A stretch of 64,000 nucleotides of DNA from positions 1 to 64,000 of the forward strand of contig JAKALM010000013.1 of the NCBI GenBank assembly GCA_021824145.1. The letters run 5' to 3'. Both the position numbers and the translations under genes were made by a program. Positions 27,392 to 37,750 of this stretch are shown here, piece after piece (the stretch's first letter is position 1; every line of letters starts with the position of its first letter). The DNA is from Bacteroidota bacterium. Its GTDB lineage: Bacteria; Bacteroidota; Ignavibacteria; Ignavibacteriales; Ignavibacteriaceae. The notes under the pieces were generated by a model. The model was not told the DNA's origin. It saw only the letters and a list, made by a program, of their open reading frames with translations, and did no database searches.

Positions 27392-28909
27392 TTGGAAAAA
27401 TTAGCGTTAATTAGTGTATCGGATAAGAATAGAATTATAGATTTTGCAAAATCATTGTCAGATTTAAGTTATAAAATTATTGCTACTGGAAATACAGCAA
27501 AAATTTTAAGTGCTGCCGGAATCTATGTTACGGAAATAAGTTCGCTCACTGGTTTTCCAGAAATTTTTGATGGAAGAGTTAAGACACTTCACCCCAAAAT
27601 ATTTGGTGGAATTCTATTCAGACGAGATAATGAAAATGATCAAAAACAAGCAGAAGAAAATAAAATTATTCCTATCGATATTGTTTGTGTAAACTTATAT
27701 CCATTCGTAAAAACTGCTGAAGATCCCAACTCGGATTTGGAGAAAATTATTGAGAATATTGATATTGGCGGGCCAAGCTTAATTAGAGCTTCTGCAAAGA
27801 ATTACAAATTTGTTTCAATACTTACAAACCCAGCACAATATGATTCTTTTATTGAAGAATTAAAAAGCGGTGAAGTAAGTGAAACAACAAAGAAGAAATT
27901 AGCAGTTGATGCTTTCTCTCATACAGCTCACTACGATACTTATATTTCAAATTATTTAGAAAATAAATTTGAATTCGAGCCGACGCATATAAGAATTAAT
28001 TATCCTAAGGAGAAAGTTTTACGTTACGGTGAAAATCCTCATCAGCAAGCTGCATTATATGGAAAGTTTAGTGAATACTTTGAAGTATTTCATGGTAAAG
28101 AAATTTCATATAACAATATTTTAGATCTTCTTGCGGCAGTTGAATTAGTTGAAGAGCTTGGGGATAATTCGTGCACAATTATTAAACATCAAAATCCTGC
28201 GGGAGCCGCAACCGGAACTGATCCTTTTGATGCTTATGAAAAAGCATTGAAATGCGATCCGGTTTCTGCATTTGGAGGAATAGTTACATTTACTTCTACG
28301 GTTGATGATAAGCTTGCAACTAAATTAAATGAAATTTTTCTTGAAATTGTTTGTGCCCCAGACTATACTGAAGAAGCGATTAAAATTTTAACAAAGAAAA
28401 AAGACAGAAGATTATTGCGTCAATTAAAATCGGTGAGAGAAGATAAAATTACATATAAGAATATACCTGGCGGTGTTATTGTTCAAGATGCAGATAGGAT
28501 TACACTGAATGAAGATCAACTGACAATAGCAACAAACAAGCAGCCAACAAAGGAAGAATTAGAAGATTTGAAATTTGCATGGATAGTTTCCAAGCACACA
28601 AAATCTAATGCAATTGTTTTTGTTAGAAACAAAACAACATTGGGAGTTGGCGCTGGGCAAATGTCTAGACTAGATTCTGCGAAGATTGCATATTTAAAAT
28701 CTCAAGAACATGGACTTGATTTAAAAAATTCTGTTGCCGCCTCTGATGCATTTTTCCCATTTCCCGATGCGCTGCTTGAAATTATTAAATACGGTGCAAC
28801 TGCAGTTATTCAGCCTGGAGGCTCAGTAAGAGATAATTTAGTAATTGATGCTGCTAATCAAAATAATATATCAATGGTATTTACTGGAATTAGACACTTT
28901 AAACATTAA
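27392..28909 (+). CDS. purH: Bifunctional AICAR transformylase/IMP cyclohydrolase
   Basis: The last two steps to IMP. The N-terminal cyclohydrolase (residues 1 to about 190) shows ALISVSDKNRIIDFAKSL, FPEIFDGRVKTLHPKIFGGIL and CVNLYPF. The C-terminal transformylase shows LRYGENPHQQAALYG, the catalytic Lys-His in TIIKHQNPAGAATG, GVGAGQMSRLDS and the terminal DAFFPFPDALLEI and VIQPGGSVRDNLVIDAAN. The length of 505 is typical. Start TTG 27392 follows an AGGAAA ribosome-binding site. Its stop is eight bases before mreB, so nucleotide synthesis and the rod-shape genes share one run. Confidence 0.95.
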   Translation: MEKLALISVSDKNRIIDFAKSLSDLSYKIIATGNTAKILSAAGIYVTEISSLTGFPEIFDGRVKTLHPKIFGGILFRRDNENDQKQAEENKIIPIDIVCVNLYPFVKTAEDPNSDLEKIIENIDIGGPSLIRASAKNYKFVSILTNPAQYDSFIEELKSGEVSETTKKKLAVDAFSHTAHYDTYISNYLENKFEFEPTHIRINYPKEKVLRYGENPHQQAALYGKFSEYFEVFHGKEISYNNILDLLAAVELVEELGDNSCTIIKHQNPAGAATGTDPFDAYEKALKCDPVSAFGGIVTFTSTVDDKLATKLNEIFLEIVCAPDYTEEAIKILTKKKDRRLLRQLKSVREDKITYKNIPGGVIVQDADRITLNEDQLTIATNKQPTKEELEDLKFAWIVSKHTKSNAIVFVRNKTTLGVGAGQMSRLDSAKIAYLKSQEHGLDLKNSVAASDAFFPFPDALLEIIKYGATAVIQPGGSVRDNLVIDAANQNNISMVFTGIRHFKH

Positions 28910-28917
28910 GAGGTTTT

Positions 28918-29943
28918 ATGGGAGTTTTTGACTTTTTTTCGGCTGATATAGCCATTGACTTGGGGACGGCGAATACTTTAATTTATGTTAAAGGTAAAGG
29001 TATTGTTCTTAATGAACCTTCAATTGTTGCATTTGATAGAAATACAAAAAGAATTATAGCACTCGGTAATAAAGCCAAGGAAATGCAAGGAAGGGAACAT
29101 AAAGAAATTAGAGTAACCCGACCGATGCGCGATGGAGTTATTGCCGATTTTGAAATAGCAGAAGGAATGATTAGAGCATTCATAAAGAAAGTAAGAGCAG
29201 GCGCTATATCTAGCAGAAGAGTTGTTGTTGCGGTGCCAAGCGGAGTAACTGAAGTTGAGAAAAGAGCAGTTCGCGATAGTGCCGAACATGCTGGCGCAAA
29301 AGAAGTTCACTTAATTGCAGAACCCATGGCTGCTGCAATTGGAATTGGAATAGATGTAGAAGCTGCAGTAGGAAATATGATAATTGATATTGGCGGTGGA
29401 ACAACTGAAATTGCAGTTATAGCGTTATCTGGAATTGTTAATGAGGAATCAATTCGTATTGCCGGCGATGAAATGAATTATGCAATCATGCAGTTTTTCA
29501 AGAAAAATCATAATATATTAATTGGTGAACGAACTGCTGAAGCTATAAAATGCGAAGTAGGTTCCGCAGTGCCATTGAAAGAAGAAATAACAATTCAAGT
29601 AAAGGGGCGCGATCTTGTCGGAGGAATTCCCAAAACGACCGAAGTTAGTTCAGTTGAAATAAGAGAAGCATTGAATGAATCAATTGTTCAAATTGTTGAT
29701 GCAGTTAGGCAGTCACTTGAAAGAACTCCGCCTGAATTATCTGCGGATATTTTAGATAGAGGTGTTATGATTACCGGCGGAGGTGCTTTGTTAAAAGGAT
29801 TAGATGAGCGAATAAGAATGGAAACTAATTTACCTGTGCATGTTGCTGAAGACCCATTAACAGCAGTTGTACGCGGTGCTGGAAAAGTAATAGATAATTT
29901 AAATCATTATTCAAAAGTGCTAATTAGAAATAGAAGATATTAA
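28918..29943 (+). CDS. mreB: Rod-shape-determining actin homologue MreB
   Basis: The cytoskeletal ATPase that organises lateral wall synthesis. The 341-residue protein has FSADIAIDLGTANTLIYVKGKG (phosphate-1 loop, seen as IDLGTANTL), RRVVVAVPSGVTEVEKRA, LIAEPMAAAIG, the phosphate-2 motif IIDIGGGTTEIAVI and the adenosine motif MITGGGALLKGLDERI. ATG 28918 has AGAGG upstream. It heads mreB-mreC-mreD-PBP2-rodA, with overlapping or near-overlapping joins, and its TAA overlaps the mreC ATG by one base. Confidence 0.96.
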   Translation: MGVFDFFSADIAIDLGTANTLIYVKGKGIVLNEPSIVAFDRNTKRIIALGNKAKEMQGREHKEIRVTRPMRDGVIADFEIAEGMIRAFIKKVRAGAISSRRVVVAVPSGVTEVEKRAVRDSAEHAGAKEVHLIAEPMAAAIGIGIDVEAAVGNMIIDIGGGTTEIAVIALSGIVNEESIRIAGDEMNYAIMQFFKKNHNILIGERTAEAIKCEVGSAVPLKEEITIQVKGRDLVGGIPKTTEVSSVEIREALNESIVQIVDAVRQSLERTPPELSADILDRGVMITGGGALLKGLDERIRMETNLPVHVAEDPLTAVVRGAGKVIDNLNHYSKVLIRNRRY

Positions 29944-30776
29944 TGTTTAGATTCATTTCTAATATCTGGGGAAATTTTAAGGAATATATAGTTTTAGTTA
30001 TTCTGCTTCTTATTGGAATCATTACATTATCACTTAATCAAAAACCAGCTGCAAAAAAAGTAAAATCACTTGCATTTGGAGGCTTTGCAGCATTTACTTC
30101 AGTAATCTCAAATGTTTTTAATATAGCTGGTGTGAGAAGCGAGAATGAGCATTTAAGAAAACTCAATGCTGATTTAATGATTCAAATAAGCGAATTAAGA
30201 AAATATGGAATTGAAAATGCTGAACTAAAAGGGCTTCTCGGTTTAAAAGACACTACGCATTATCCATTAATTCCAGCTACAATTGTTTCTAAATCATTAT
30301 CAAGATCTCAAAGCACTTTTACACTAAATGCTGGAAAAAGAAATGGTGTGTTACCCGGAATGCCTGTAATAAATGATCACGGTTTAGTCGGAATTATTAA
30401 TACAACATCAGATGATTATTCAATAGTGCGCACATTAAAGAATTTAGATTTAAAGCTCACGGTTAAAGATGAAAGAAGTCGTGTTGATGGGATTATGAAA
30501 TGGGATGGCTCGGATTTAGTTATGATTGATATTCCAAAAACATATGACATTGAACCTGGAGATAGAATTATAACTTCTGAGCTAAGTTCAATTGTTGATA
30601 TTCCCATTCCGATTGGAATTGTTATTGGTTTAAGTAAAGTGCAAACTGGTATTTTTAATGAAGTACAAATTAAGCCATTTGTAGATTTTATTAGAACGGA
30701 ACATGTTTTTGTTATTGGTATTGTCGAAAATAAAATTAAAGATGGTCTTCAATTAAATTTTTATAAAAGGAATTAA
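29943..30776 (+). CDS. mreC: Rod-shape-determining protein MreC
   Basis: A bitopic scaffold linking MreB to PBP2. The 277-residue protein has one N-terminal helix (IVLVILLLIGIITLSL), a short coiled coil (about residues 65-100: ENEHLRKLNADLMIQISELRKYG, seen as NADLMIQISELRK) and the two beta barrels of the MreC periplasmic domain (IPATIVSKSLSRSQSTFTLNAGKRNGV as FTLNAGKRNGVLPGMPV, later GDRIITSELSSIVDIPIPIGIV). It overlaps the mreB stop as TAATG and precedes mreD by 17 bases. Confidence 0.9.
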   Translation: MFRFISNIWGNFKEYIVLVILLLIGIITLSLNQKPAAKKVKSLAFGGFAAFTSVISNVFNIAGVRSENEHLRKLNADLMIQISELRKYGIENAELKGLLGLKDTTHYPLIPATIVSKSLSRSQSTFTLNAGKRNGVLPGMPVINDHGLVGIINTTSDDYSIVRTLKNLDLKLTVKDERSRVDGIMKWDGSDLVMIDIPKTYDIEPGDRIITSELSSIVDIPIPIGIVIGLSKVQTGIFNEVQIKPFVDFIRTEHVFVIGIVENKIKDGLQLNFYKRN

Positions 30777-30793
30777 GTAAGGTCTTCGAATAA

Positions 30794-31282
30794 ATGCGCT
30801 CAGAATATATTTGGTCTATCTTGCTTTTCTTTCCATTATTAATTATCCAAACTACAGTTATTCCATTTATTTCAATAAACGGAGTAGTACCTGATTTAAT
30901 TCTAATTCTCCTAGTATTTTATTCAATGAGGTCTGGGCAGTTGTACGGAACTGTTTTGGGATTCATTTATGGTTTTCTTTTTGATTTGATAACCGGTAGT
31001 TTACTTGGCAGTACAATGATTTCAAAAACTTTAGCGGGTTTTATTGCCGGTTATTTTTCAAATGAAAACAAAAGAGAAAATTATTTTAAATCATATTTCT
31101 TTGTATTGATTGTCCTTCTTTGCTCGGTTGTCGATCTTGTAATAAATTCTTTTTTCTCTTCAGTTGATCTTAACACAAATCTTTTCCGCTTAATTTTTGA
31201 ACAAGGTATATTGCCGGGAGTTTATACTTCCGCGCTTAGTGTTTTTGTAATTTTGTTCTATCCTAAAAGGAGCATTAATTGA
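30794..31282 (+). CDS. mreD: Rod-shape-determining membrane protein MreD
   Basis: A 162-residue integral membrane protein with five to six helices. The characteristic sequence is in the first half: PFISINGVVPDLILILLVFYSMRSG, then GTVLGFIYGFLFDLITGSLLGSTMISKTLAGFIAGYF (seen as GFLFDLITGSLLG). Its stop TGA overlaps the TTG start of the PBP2 gene by four bases, a translational coupling usual in this operon. Sequence similarity in MreD is low across phyla, so position and helix pattern carry much of the assignment. Confidence 0.85.
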   Translation: MRSEYIWSILLFFPLLIIQTTVIPFISINGVVPDLILILLVFYSMRSGQLYGTVLGFIYGFLFDLITGSLLGSTMISKTLAGFIAGYFSNENKRENYFKSYFFVLIVLLCSVVDLVINSFFSSVDLNTNLFRLIFEQGILPGVYTSALSVFVILFYPKRSIN

Positions 31283-33102
31283 GCACAGATAGATTTGCTT
31301 CTATCCAAAGAAAAACAATTATATATTTTATAGTTATCGGCTGCTTTGCTTTATTTGGTTTCAGATTATTTCAAATGCAAATAATTGAACACGAAAGCTA
31401 TAGCGAGAAAGCTGCCAATAATGCCATCAAAGGAATTGAGCTTACTCCTTTGCGTGGTGTATTTTATGATAGGAATATGAATGTAGTAGTAAGCAATGTA
31501 CCAGCTTATACTTTAAGAATTACGCCAGCAGAATACGATACTTCTTTGAACAAATATCTTGAAGCTGTTCTTGGCGAAGAACCTGGTTATATAAATAAAA
31601 TACTTTATGGTAATCGTCTTTTTTCAAAATACGTCCCAATTCGAATTAAAAGAGGAATAGATTTTAAAGTAGTTTCATGGTTGGAAGAAAACGAAGAACA
31701 TCTTCCTGGTGTTGATTATATTGTAGAAATGCAACGAGGGTATCCAGCTGGAATTCGTGGTTCCCATATGTTCGGATATACAAAAGAAATTTCACCTGCC
31801 CTTTTGGAAAAACATAAAGAATATTATAAACCTGGTGATTATATTGGTTATAGCGGTATTGAAAAAGCATATGAAAAATTTCTACGCGGAAAAAAAGGTT
31901 ATGAATATGTTTTAGTCGATTCAAGAAGAAGAGAAATCGGCAGATTCAAAAACGGTGCCGAAGATGTACCATCAGTAAAAGGAGATGACCTTGTATTAAC
32001 AATTGACTCAGATGTGCAGCGTGCTGCAGAAGAAGCATTAAAAGGATTTAGAGGAGCGGCAGTTGCAATTGAACCAAAGACTGGTGAAATATTAGCGTTA
32101 GCAAGTGCCCCAGATTTTGATCTAAATGAATTTTCATATGTAACATCAAAAGATTATTTGCAAAAATTATACAACGATCCGGATAAACCTTTTTTTAATA
32201 GAGCAACAATGGCTGCCAATCCGCCCGGTTCAACATTCAAACCAATGGAGGCAATTTGTGCATTGAATACTGGCACAATTACAACAGCAACAACATTTAC
32301 TTGCCGCGGAGGTCAGGATTTTTATGGCAGATATTTTAAATGCGATGCTGTTCACGGAACGTTGAATGTCATTCATGGAATTGAACATTCGTGCAATGTA
32401 TTCTTTTATAATTTAATTTATAAAATTGGAATGACAAAATGGGATGAATATGCTAAGAAATTCGGGTTTGGGCAAATTACTCATATTGATATTGGAGATG
32501 AATCAAAAGGCTTTATTCCAACACCTGAATATTATCAAAAACTTTACGGGCCAGATTGGCCTAAAAGTATTATGGCTAGTTTAGGAATTGGTCAGGGTGA
32601 AGTAAATGTTACTCCAATTCAATTAGCACAATATGTATCCTTAATTGCCAACGATGGAGTTACATATACTCCGCATCTTGTAAGAGGATATTTAACAACA
32701 GATACAAAAAAATTAGTTCCATTTAGCTACAAAAAAATTGATTTAGGTATTGACAGCAGTGTTTTTAATATTGTAAAAGAAGGTATGTTTTTAGTAGTAA
32801 ATGGTTCAGGAACAGCTGTAAGCATCAAATCAAAAGATATTCAAATTGCTGGTAAAACAGGGACGGCACAAAATCCGCATGGAAAAAACCATGCATTGTT
32901 TATTGGGTTTGCACCTTTTGATAACCCCAAAATAGCTGTGGCTGTATTTGTTGAAAACGTAGGTTTTGGTGCTACTTATGCAGCACCAATAGCTAAAAAA
33001 ATGATAGAAGCATATTTATTAAAAGATAAAATTAAAAAAGAAAATAATTCTAAAGTGAGTGATGTTAAAGATAAATTAATTGGAGAATCACTTGCGAATT
33101 GA
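31279..33102 (+). CDS. mrdA: Penicillin-binding protein 2, elongasome transpeptidase
   Basis: The monofunctional class B transpeptidase that crosslinks lateral peptidoglycan with RodA. The 607-residue protein has one N-terminal membrane helix ([18 protein letters not shown]), a dimerisation/pedestal domain ([35 protein letters not shown]) and the transpeptidase domain with the active-site SxxK in [11 protein letters not shown] (Ser near residue 317), SxN in HSCNVFF and KTG in [17 protein letters not shown]. Start TTG 31279 overlaps the mreD stop. The C-terminal extension ([15 protein letters not shown]) is short and charged. Confidence 0.94.
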   Translation: MSTDRFASIQRKTIIYFIVIGCFALFGFRLFQMQIIEHESYSEKAANNAIKGIELTPLRGVFYDRNMNVVVSNVPAYTLRITPAEYDTSLNKYLEAVLGEEPGYINKILYGNRLFSKYVPIRIKRGIDFKVVSWLEENEEHLPGVDYIVEMQRGYPAGIRGSHMFGYTKEISPALLEKHKEYYKPGDYIGYSGIEKAYEKFLRGKKGYEYVLVDSRRREIGRFKNGAEDVPSVKGDDLVLTIDSDVQRAAEEALKGFRGAAVAIEPKTGEILALASAPDFDLNEFSYVTSKDYLQKLYNDPDKPFFNRATMAANPPGSTFKPMEAICALNTGTITTATTFTCRGGQDFYGRYFKCDAVHGTLNVIHGIEHSCNVFFYNLIYKIGMTKWDEYAKKFGFGQITHIDIGDESKGFIPTPEYYQKLYGPDWPKSIMASLGIGQGEVNVTPIQLAQYVSLIANDGVTYTPHLVRGYLTTDTKKLVPFSYKKIDLGIDSSVFNIVKEGMFLVVNGSGTAVSIKSKDIQIAGKTGTAQNPHGKNHALFIGFAPFDNPKIAVAVFVENVGFGATYAAPIAKKMIEAYLLKDKIKKENNSKVSDVKDKLIGESLAN

Positions 33103-34321
33103 TTATAAATTAAAAGATAAATTTGATCTTGGATTGCTTATTCCAGTAGCAATTTTGTTTTGTATTGGATTATTAGCCATCTACAGTTCAACGTTAAATA
33201 ATCCACACGCATCGGGCAATTTCCATAAACAACTTATTTGGGGAATTGGCTCATTCATTATTTTTTTTGTTGTTTATTCTGTTCCAACAAATACATTTAA
33301 AACCGTTGCTGTACCAACTTATTTAATTTCACTTTTATTTTTAATGGTAGTATTGGTAATTGGAAAAAGAATATCGGGTCAGAAAAGCTGGCTTGGATTA
33401 GAGGGGCTAGGATTTCAACCTTCAGAATTAGCAAAGCTTGGAACTGTTCTAATAATGTCAGCTTTTCTTAGTAGAAAGACGACTGATATTGACACTTTCA
33501 AAGATATATTTATCGCTTTAGCAATTGGGTTTATACCGGTGATACTAATAATGCTGGAACCAGACTTAGGTACTTCATTTGTTTTTTTTGGTCTAATTCT
33601 AGCAATACTTTTTTGGAAAGGAATTAGTTTATTTGGGCTATTTGTAGTCCTTTCACCTGCGCTATTAGCAGTTGCTTCATTATTCGGTACATTATACTTT
33701 ATTGGTGGACTTATATTCGTCATTATCAGTTTAATTTTATTTAAGAAAGATATTTTTTTCAGCGGATCAATTTTAGCACTTAATCTTGCTGCCGGGTTTT
33801 TTACTAATTATGTTTATAGAGCATTAAGCCTGCATCAGCAAACTAGAATAAGATCATTTATAAACCCATCAGCAGATCCTCTAGGCGCTGGTTATAATGC
33901 AATTCAAGCAAAGGTAGCAATTGGTTCTGGTGGATTGTTGGGCAAAGGATTTTTAGCAGGCAGCCAGACTCAATTACAATTTATTCCTGAACAATGGACT
34001 GACTTCATTTATTGTGTAATTGGCGAAGAATTTGGTTTTATCGGGACTATAATTACTCTTGGATTGTTTCTTTATTTATTTATTCGATTATTAAGATTGG
34101 CTACATCAGCAAAGGATGAATTTTTAAGCTTAACTTTAATCGGAATATTATCAATTTATTTTATACATTTTATTATTAATGTAGGAATGGTAATAGGCAT
34201 TATGCCGGTAATAGGATTGCCTTTACCCTTCGTCAGTTATGGCGGCAGTTCACTTTTGTTGAATATGATTATGTTAGGAATTGCTGCTAATGTTTATCGT
34301 ACAAGGAAAAACTACACTTAA
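33092..34321 (+). CDS. rodA: Peptidoglycan glycosyltransferase RodA (SEDS family)
   Basis: The SEDS-family polymerase that elongates glycan strands with PBP2. About 10 helices; key sequence includes [16 protein letters not shown], the catalytic Asp loop [34 protein letters not shown] (seen as [12 protein letters not shown]) and the final [21 protein letters not shown] chose TTG 33092, preceded by GGAGA at 33082-33086 with five bases of spacing, over the TTG at 33080; the gene then is 409 residues and overlaps PBP2 by 11 bases. It closes the rod-shape unit, and pyrF starts 42 bases later. Confidence 0.93.
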   Translation: MRIDYKLKDKFDLGLLIPVAILFCIGLLAIYSSTLNNPHASGNFHKQLIWGIGSFIIFFVVYSVPTNTFKTVAVPTYLISLLFLMVVLVIGKRISGQKSWLGLEGLGFQPSELAKLGTVLIMSAFLSRKTTDIDTFKDIFIALAIGFIPVILIMLEPDLGTSFVFFGLILAILFWKGISLFGLFVVLSPALLAVASLFGTLYFIGGLIFVIISLILFKKDIFFSGSILALNLAAGFFTNYVYRALSLHQQTRIRSFINPSADPLGAGYNAIQAKVAIGSGGLLGKGFLAGSQTQLQFIPEQWTDFIYCVIGEEFGFIGTIITLGLFLYLFIRLLRLATSAKDEFLSLTLIGILSIYFIHFIINVGMVIGIMPVIGLPLPFVSYGGSSLLLNMIMLGIAANVYRTRKNYT

Positions 34322-34362
34322 AATATTTTTGTTTCAAAGATTTTTACGAAAGTTTTAATTGA

Positions 34363-35187
34363 ATGAATGCTCTTGATAAACTCAAAAAAAAGAATGAAGA
34401 AGGTAAATTTATTTGTGTAGGACTTGATACTGACATTAATAAAATTCCAACTCACTTGCTTAAATGTGAAAATCCAATATTAGAATTTAATAAAGCTATA
34501 ATTGAATCGTGTTCAGATTTTGCGGCTGCATTTAAATTTAATTTTGCTTTTTATGAAAGAGAAAGGTTCAAATTATTTGAAACGCTTATTCGTTCATTAG
34601 AGTTTATTCCAGAAAACATGTTGATTATTGCCGATGCCAAAAGAGGGGATATTGGAAATACATCTGAAATGTATGCTAAAGCAATTTTAGAAGATTTACA
34701 ATTTGATTCTATAACAGTTAATCCATATATGGGTGAAGATTCCATTTCGCCATTTTTGCGTAATCAAGATAAATTAATTTTTATTCTTGCTTTAACTTCC
34801 AATTCTGGAGCCATAGACTTTGAAAAAACAAAGCTGGAAAACGGAAGATTTTTGTTTCAGCACGTAATTGAAAAAATTAATTCATGGAATCAGAAAAAAA
34901 ATTGCGGAATTGTTTTCGGCGCAACTAATTCATACGAACTAAAAGAAAATGTAGAAATATTTAGAGATCTTCCGGTTCTTTTACCAGGCATAGGCGCACA
35001 AGGTGGAAGCTTGACAGATGTAATTTCAACATTTATAAAAGCTAATAGAAAAGATTACATTATTAATGTTAGTAGAAGCTTAATATACAAATCAAATGGA
35101 AAAGATTACTCGGAAGAATCAAAAAAAGAGATTATTTCACTTAATAATCTAATAGAAAAACTTTATAATAAAGAAAATAATGGTTAA
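34363..35187 (+). CDS. pyrF: Orotidine 5'-phosphate decarboxylase, type 2
   Basis: Decarboxylates OMP to UMP, the last step of de novo UMP synthesis. The 274-residue length and motifs fit the longer type 2 family: FICVGLDTDINKIP, AAFKFNFAFYE, the catalytic Lys-Asp cluster IADAKRGDIGNTSEMYAKA (near residue 90) and VNPYMGEDSISPFL. A phosphate loop is present near the end (ALPGIGAQGGSLTD-like LLPGIGAQGGSLTD, NVSRSLIY). Start ATG 34363. It lies 42 bases behind rodA and before two poorly known genes. Confidence 0.93.
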   Translation: MNALDKLKKKNEEGKFICVGLDTDINKIPTHLLKCENPILEFNKAIIESCSDFAAAFKFNFAFYERERFKLFETLIRSLEFIPENMLIIADAKRGDIGNTSEMYAKAILEDLQFDSITVNPYMGEDSISPFLRNQDKLIFILALTSNSGAIDFEKTKLENGRFLFQHVIEKINSWNQKKNCGIVFGATNSYELKENVEIFRDLPVLLPGIGAQGGSLTDVISTFIKANRKDYIINVSRSLIYKSNGKDYSEESKKEIISLNNLIEKLYNKENNG

Positions 35188-35240
35188 GTTTATTTATAAA
35201 GATTTATATTAATATTCCAATATTCTAAAAGGGAAGTTCA

Positions 35241-35669
35241 GTGGCAGAAATTAAACAAATTAACAAAGCAGAAAAACTACTGCAAGAAATTGGTGAAAAA
35301 GTCCCTCAAGCATTATATCCAGATATTTATGATATTACTAATTTGAAGCTTGAAAAAAATTTGCCTGCTTTAACCTTTCTAAATTTAAAATCTTTACAAT
35401 TTATCAAAAATAATTCGGTAAATGTAATTGTAAACTTACCAAAATTAATAAAGCCTGTTGATTTGTTTTTATTTGTAAACAACAAGAAGTACGATATGTT
35501 TTATCATGTTAATAAAGGCGATTTTATTTTTAGAAATGTTAAGTTAAAATTAAAGAAAAACGTAATCGAATCTTTTTATAGAATAGGAAATAAAAGATCA
35601 GCATCTATACATGCTATAATTCAAAATAAGAAAAGTGGGAGCCAAAATGAAAAATTCACAAAACATTAA
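35241..35669 (+). CDS. Unknown protein, 142 residues, co-transcribed with a DUF2851 gene
   Basis: I do not recognise this one. Starts at GTG 35241 after a GGGAAG ribosome-binding site. It has no membrane segment. The first half has amphipathic helices (INKAEKLLQEIGEKVPQALYPDIYD, seen as AEKLLQEIGEKVPQALYPDI); the second half is basic with beta-like alternation (FLFVNNKKYDMFYHV, FRNVKLKLKKNVIESFYRIG) and a very basic tail (SASIHAIIQNKKSGSQ). This basic character would fit nucleic-acid binding, but that is only a composition argument. Its end overlaps the next gene by 23 bases, indicating translational coupling. Confidence 0.65.
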   Translation: MAEIKQINKAEKLLQEIGEKVPQALYPDIYDITNLKLEKNLPALTFLNLKSLQFIKNNSVNVIVNLPKLIKPVDLFLFVNNKKYDMFYHVNKGDFIFRNVKLKLKKNVIESFYRIGNKRSASIHAIIQNKKSGSQNEKFTKH

Positions 35670-37122
35670 TGAAAAATTTTTATGTGAAATTTGGGAGAGC
35701 CAAAACTTCACAAAAGAATTATTGACAAAAGATGGGAAATCCATAGAAGTAATAAATATAGGAGTTGGAAATAAAGAATTGAGTGGACCCGATTTTAAAA
35801 ATGCTAGAATTAAAATCGGAAATATCACGTATACTGGTGATGTAGAAATCGATATAGATTATTCTGATTGGAAATCTCATGGCCATAATTTAAATAAAAA
35901 ATATAACTCAGTAATCCTGCACGCCGTATTAAATAATAGCGACCGGAGTTATGTTTACACTTCAGAAGGTAGAAAAATACCTTCCATATCAGTTGCTGAT
36001 TTTTTAACTGTTGACTTAGCGGAAAGTATAAAAACTGCAATTGTTACAGAGAGCAAAAAAAGAATTAATAAAATGCCGTGTATGGAAAGCAATATTGAAT
36101 TGGATGAAAATGAGAAGATGAATTTTATTTACGATCTTGGAATTATCAGATTCAAACAGAAAAAAGAAAGATTTTTTGATAGATTAAAAGAGTTAATTTA
36201 TATAGAACAACAAAATATAAAAGAACCAATTGTCAGATATGAATTAGATGAAAAATTTTATAATAAAAAATTTACTCAATCAGATTTTAATAAACCCCAT
36301 ATTTGGCAACAGTTGATTTATGAATCAACATTTGAAGCGCTGGGATATTCGAAGAATAAAGAAATTATGAAATCCTTAGCAAAAAATGTTGATGTTAATT
36401 TATTTAAAATTTTGTCCAGTAAAGATTTTATTTTAGAAGCCGAGTCGATTTTATTTAACATCAGTGGGTTGATGCCGGACGTTATTAATCTACCAGATGA
36501 AGAAACTTCATCTTATACAAAAAAGTTATTTGAAACTTGGAACAACTTTAAAAAAAAATATGACGGTATTAAATTCAATGCAGCTCAATGGCATTTCTTT
36601 AAGTTAAGACCGCAAAATTTTCCTACAGTAAGAATAGCAGGCGGCGCAAGAATATTAAAAAAAATAGTTAAAGAAAATTTAATTGGAAAGATAATTGACG
36701 CAATAACCAACATGAATAATGAAAAAGAAATTGTAAACTATTTGCGTTCTTTATTTATTATTAAAGGTGAAGGTTTTTGGAAAAATCATTATGTGTTTGA
36801 CCAGCCTGCTAAATATCCAATTAATTATTTTATTGGTTCATCAAGGGCCGATGAAATTTTAGTTAATATTATTCTGCCAGCAGTAACTTTATATTTTGAA
36901 ATATTTGACAAAAAAGATCTAAGCCAAAAAACTGTAAAGATTTTTTTAAATTATTATCAAAATAGTGAGAACAATCTTGTTAATGAAGTATCGGGAACTT
37001 TATTCCTTAAAGATGCTTGGAAGAGGAGTGTGTTGTATCAAGGAATGATTGAGCTATTTAGAAATTTCTGTTCAAAAGACAGATGTAATGAATGTTATAT
37101 TGGTCAAAAAATCTTTGGTTAA
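35647..37122 (+). CDS. DUF2851 family protein
   Basis: A 491-residue protein of the DUF2851 family, which is frequent in Bacteroidota and related phyla and has no experimental function that I know of. Recognisable parts are FLCEIWESQNFTKELLTKDG, VNIGVGNKELSGPDFKNARI-like VGNKELSGPDFKNA, GDVEIDIDYSDWKSHGH, and a C-terminal cysteine cluster SKDRCNECYIG (three Cys-rich residues with upstream FCS). The early GPDF-E-D...H pattern resembles the core of nuclease-like folds, an idea not proven. I chose ATG 35647, with GGAG six bases before, over GTG 35635. It ends just before the convergent bifunctional-nuclease gene. Confidence 0.75.
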   Translation: MKNSQNINEKFLCEIWESQNFTKELLTKDGKSIEVINIGVGNKELSGPDFKNARIKIGNITYTGDVEIDIDYSDWKSHGHNLNKKYNSVILHAVLNNSDRSYVYTSEGRKIPSISVADFLTVDLAESIKTAIVTESKKRINKMPCMESNIELDENEKMNFIYDLGIIRFKQKKERFFDRLKELIYIEQQNIKEPIVRYELDEKFYNKKFTQSDFNKPHIWQQLIYESTFEALGYSKNKEIMKSLAKNVDVNLFKILSSKDFILEAESILFNISGLMPDVINLPDEETSSYTKKLFETWNNFKKKYDGIKFNAAQWHFFKLRPQNFPTVRIAGGARILKKIVKENLIGKIIDAITNMNNEKEIVNYLRSLFIIKGEGFWKNHYVFDQPAKYPINYFIGSSRADEILVNIILPAVTLYFEIFDKKDLSQKTVKIFLNYYQNSENNLVNEVSGTLFLKDAWKRSVLYQGMIELFRNFCSKDRCNECYIGQKIFG

Positions 37123-37140
37123 TAATCAAAACAATATTTA

Positions 37141-37734
37141 CTAATTACTGCTTGTCAGTCTTTGAATATCATCTCTAAGTTTTGCTGCTCTTTCATACTC
37201 TTCAGCTTCAATTGCTTCTCTAAGTTTATTCTGTAGTGCTGCAATTTTGGCTTCTTTTGATTTAGGCAAAGAATCAGTTTCAATTTCAGCGTCATTTTTA
37301 GAAATGGATTCTTTTTCTGTTTCTTCTGAAGGGACAAATCCAGCAATTTGCATAACAGATTCAGTAACATAAATTGGTGCTTGAGCTCTAACTGCTAGTG
37401 CAATTGCATCACTTGGCCTACTATCAATTTCAGTTGTTAAAGTAGAAATGTCTAAAATAATTTTTGCGTAAAAAGTATTTTCCCTCAATTCATCTACAAT
37501 AACTTCAACTACAGTCGCGCCTAAATTATCGATGACTTGCTTTAACAAATCATGAGTTAAAGGTCTGGGAGGTTTAATCCTTTCAATTTCTAATGCAATT
37601 GCCTGAGCTTCAAAAGCACCAATAATAATTGGTAGTCTTCTAACACCATTTATTTCCTTAAGTAAAATTGCATAGGCTCCTCCAGTTGATGGACTAGAAG
37701 AAAGCCCTAATATTTCACATTGAATCTTTTGCAC
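37141..37734 (-). CDS. Bifunctional nuclease (DUF151) with a C-terminal UVR domain
   Basis: Residues 1 to about 130 form a bifunctional nuclease (BFN/DUF151) domain: AYAILLKEINGVRRLPIIIGAFEAQAIALE (seen as RRLPIIIGAFEAQAIAL), RPLTHDLLKQVIDNLGA and IDSRPSDAIALAVRAQAPIYV. In plants and bacteria such domains have been reported with RNase/DNase activity. Residues about 155-190 form a UVR motif (KIAALQNKLREAIEAEEYERAAKLRDDIQ, seen as EAEEYERAAKLRD), as in UvrB and UvrC, which binds protein partners. Start is GTG 37734 after AGGAATAGG. It follows etfA by 16 bases and reads as the last gene of etfB-etfA-bfn. Confidence 0.85.
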   Translation of the reverse strand: MQKIQCEILGLSSSPSTGGAYAILLKEINGVRRLPIIIGAFEAQAIALEIERIKPPRPLTHDLLKQVIDNLGATVVEVIVDELRENTFYAKIILDISTLTTEIDSRPSDAIALAVRAQAPIYVTESVMQIAGFVPSEETEKESISKNDAEIETDSLPKSKEAKIAALQNKLREAIEAEEYERAAKLRDDIQRLTSSN

Positions 37735-37750
37735 AAAAACACCTATTCCT

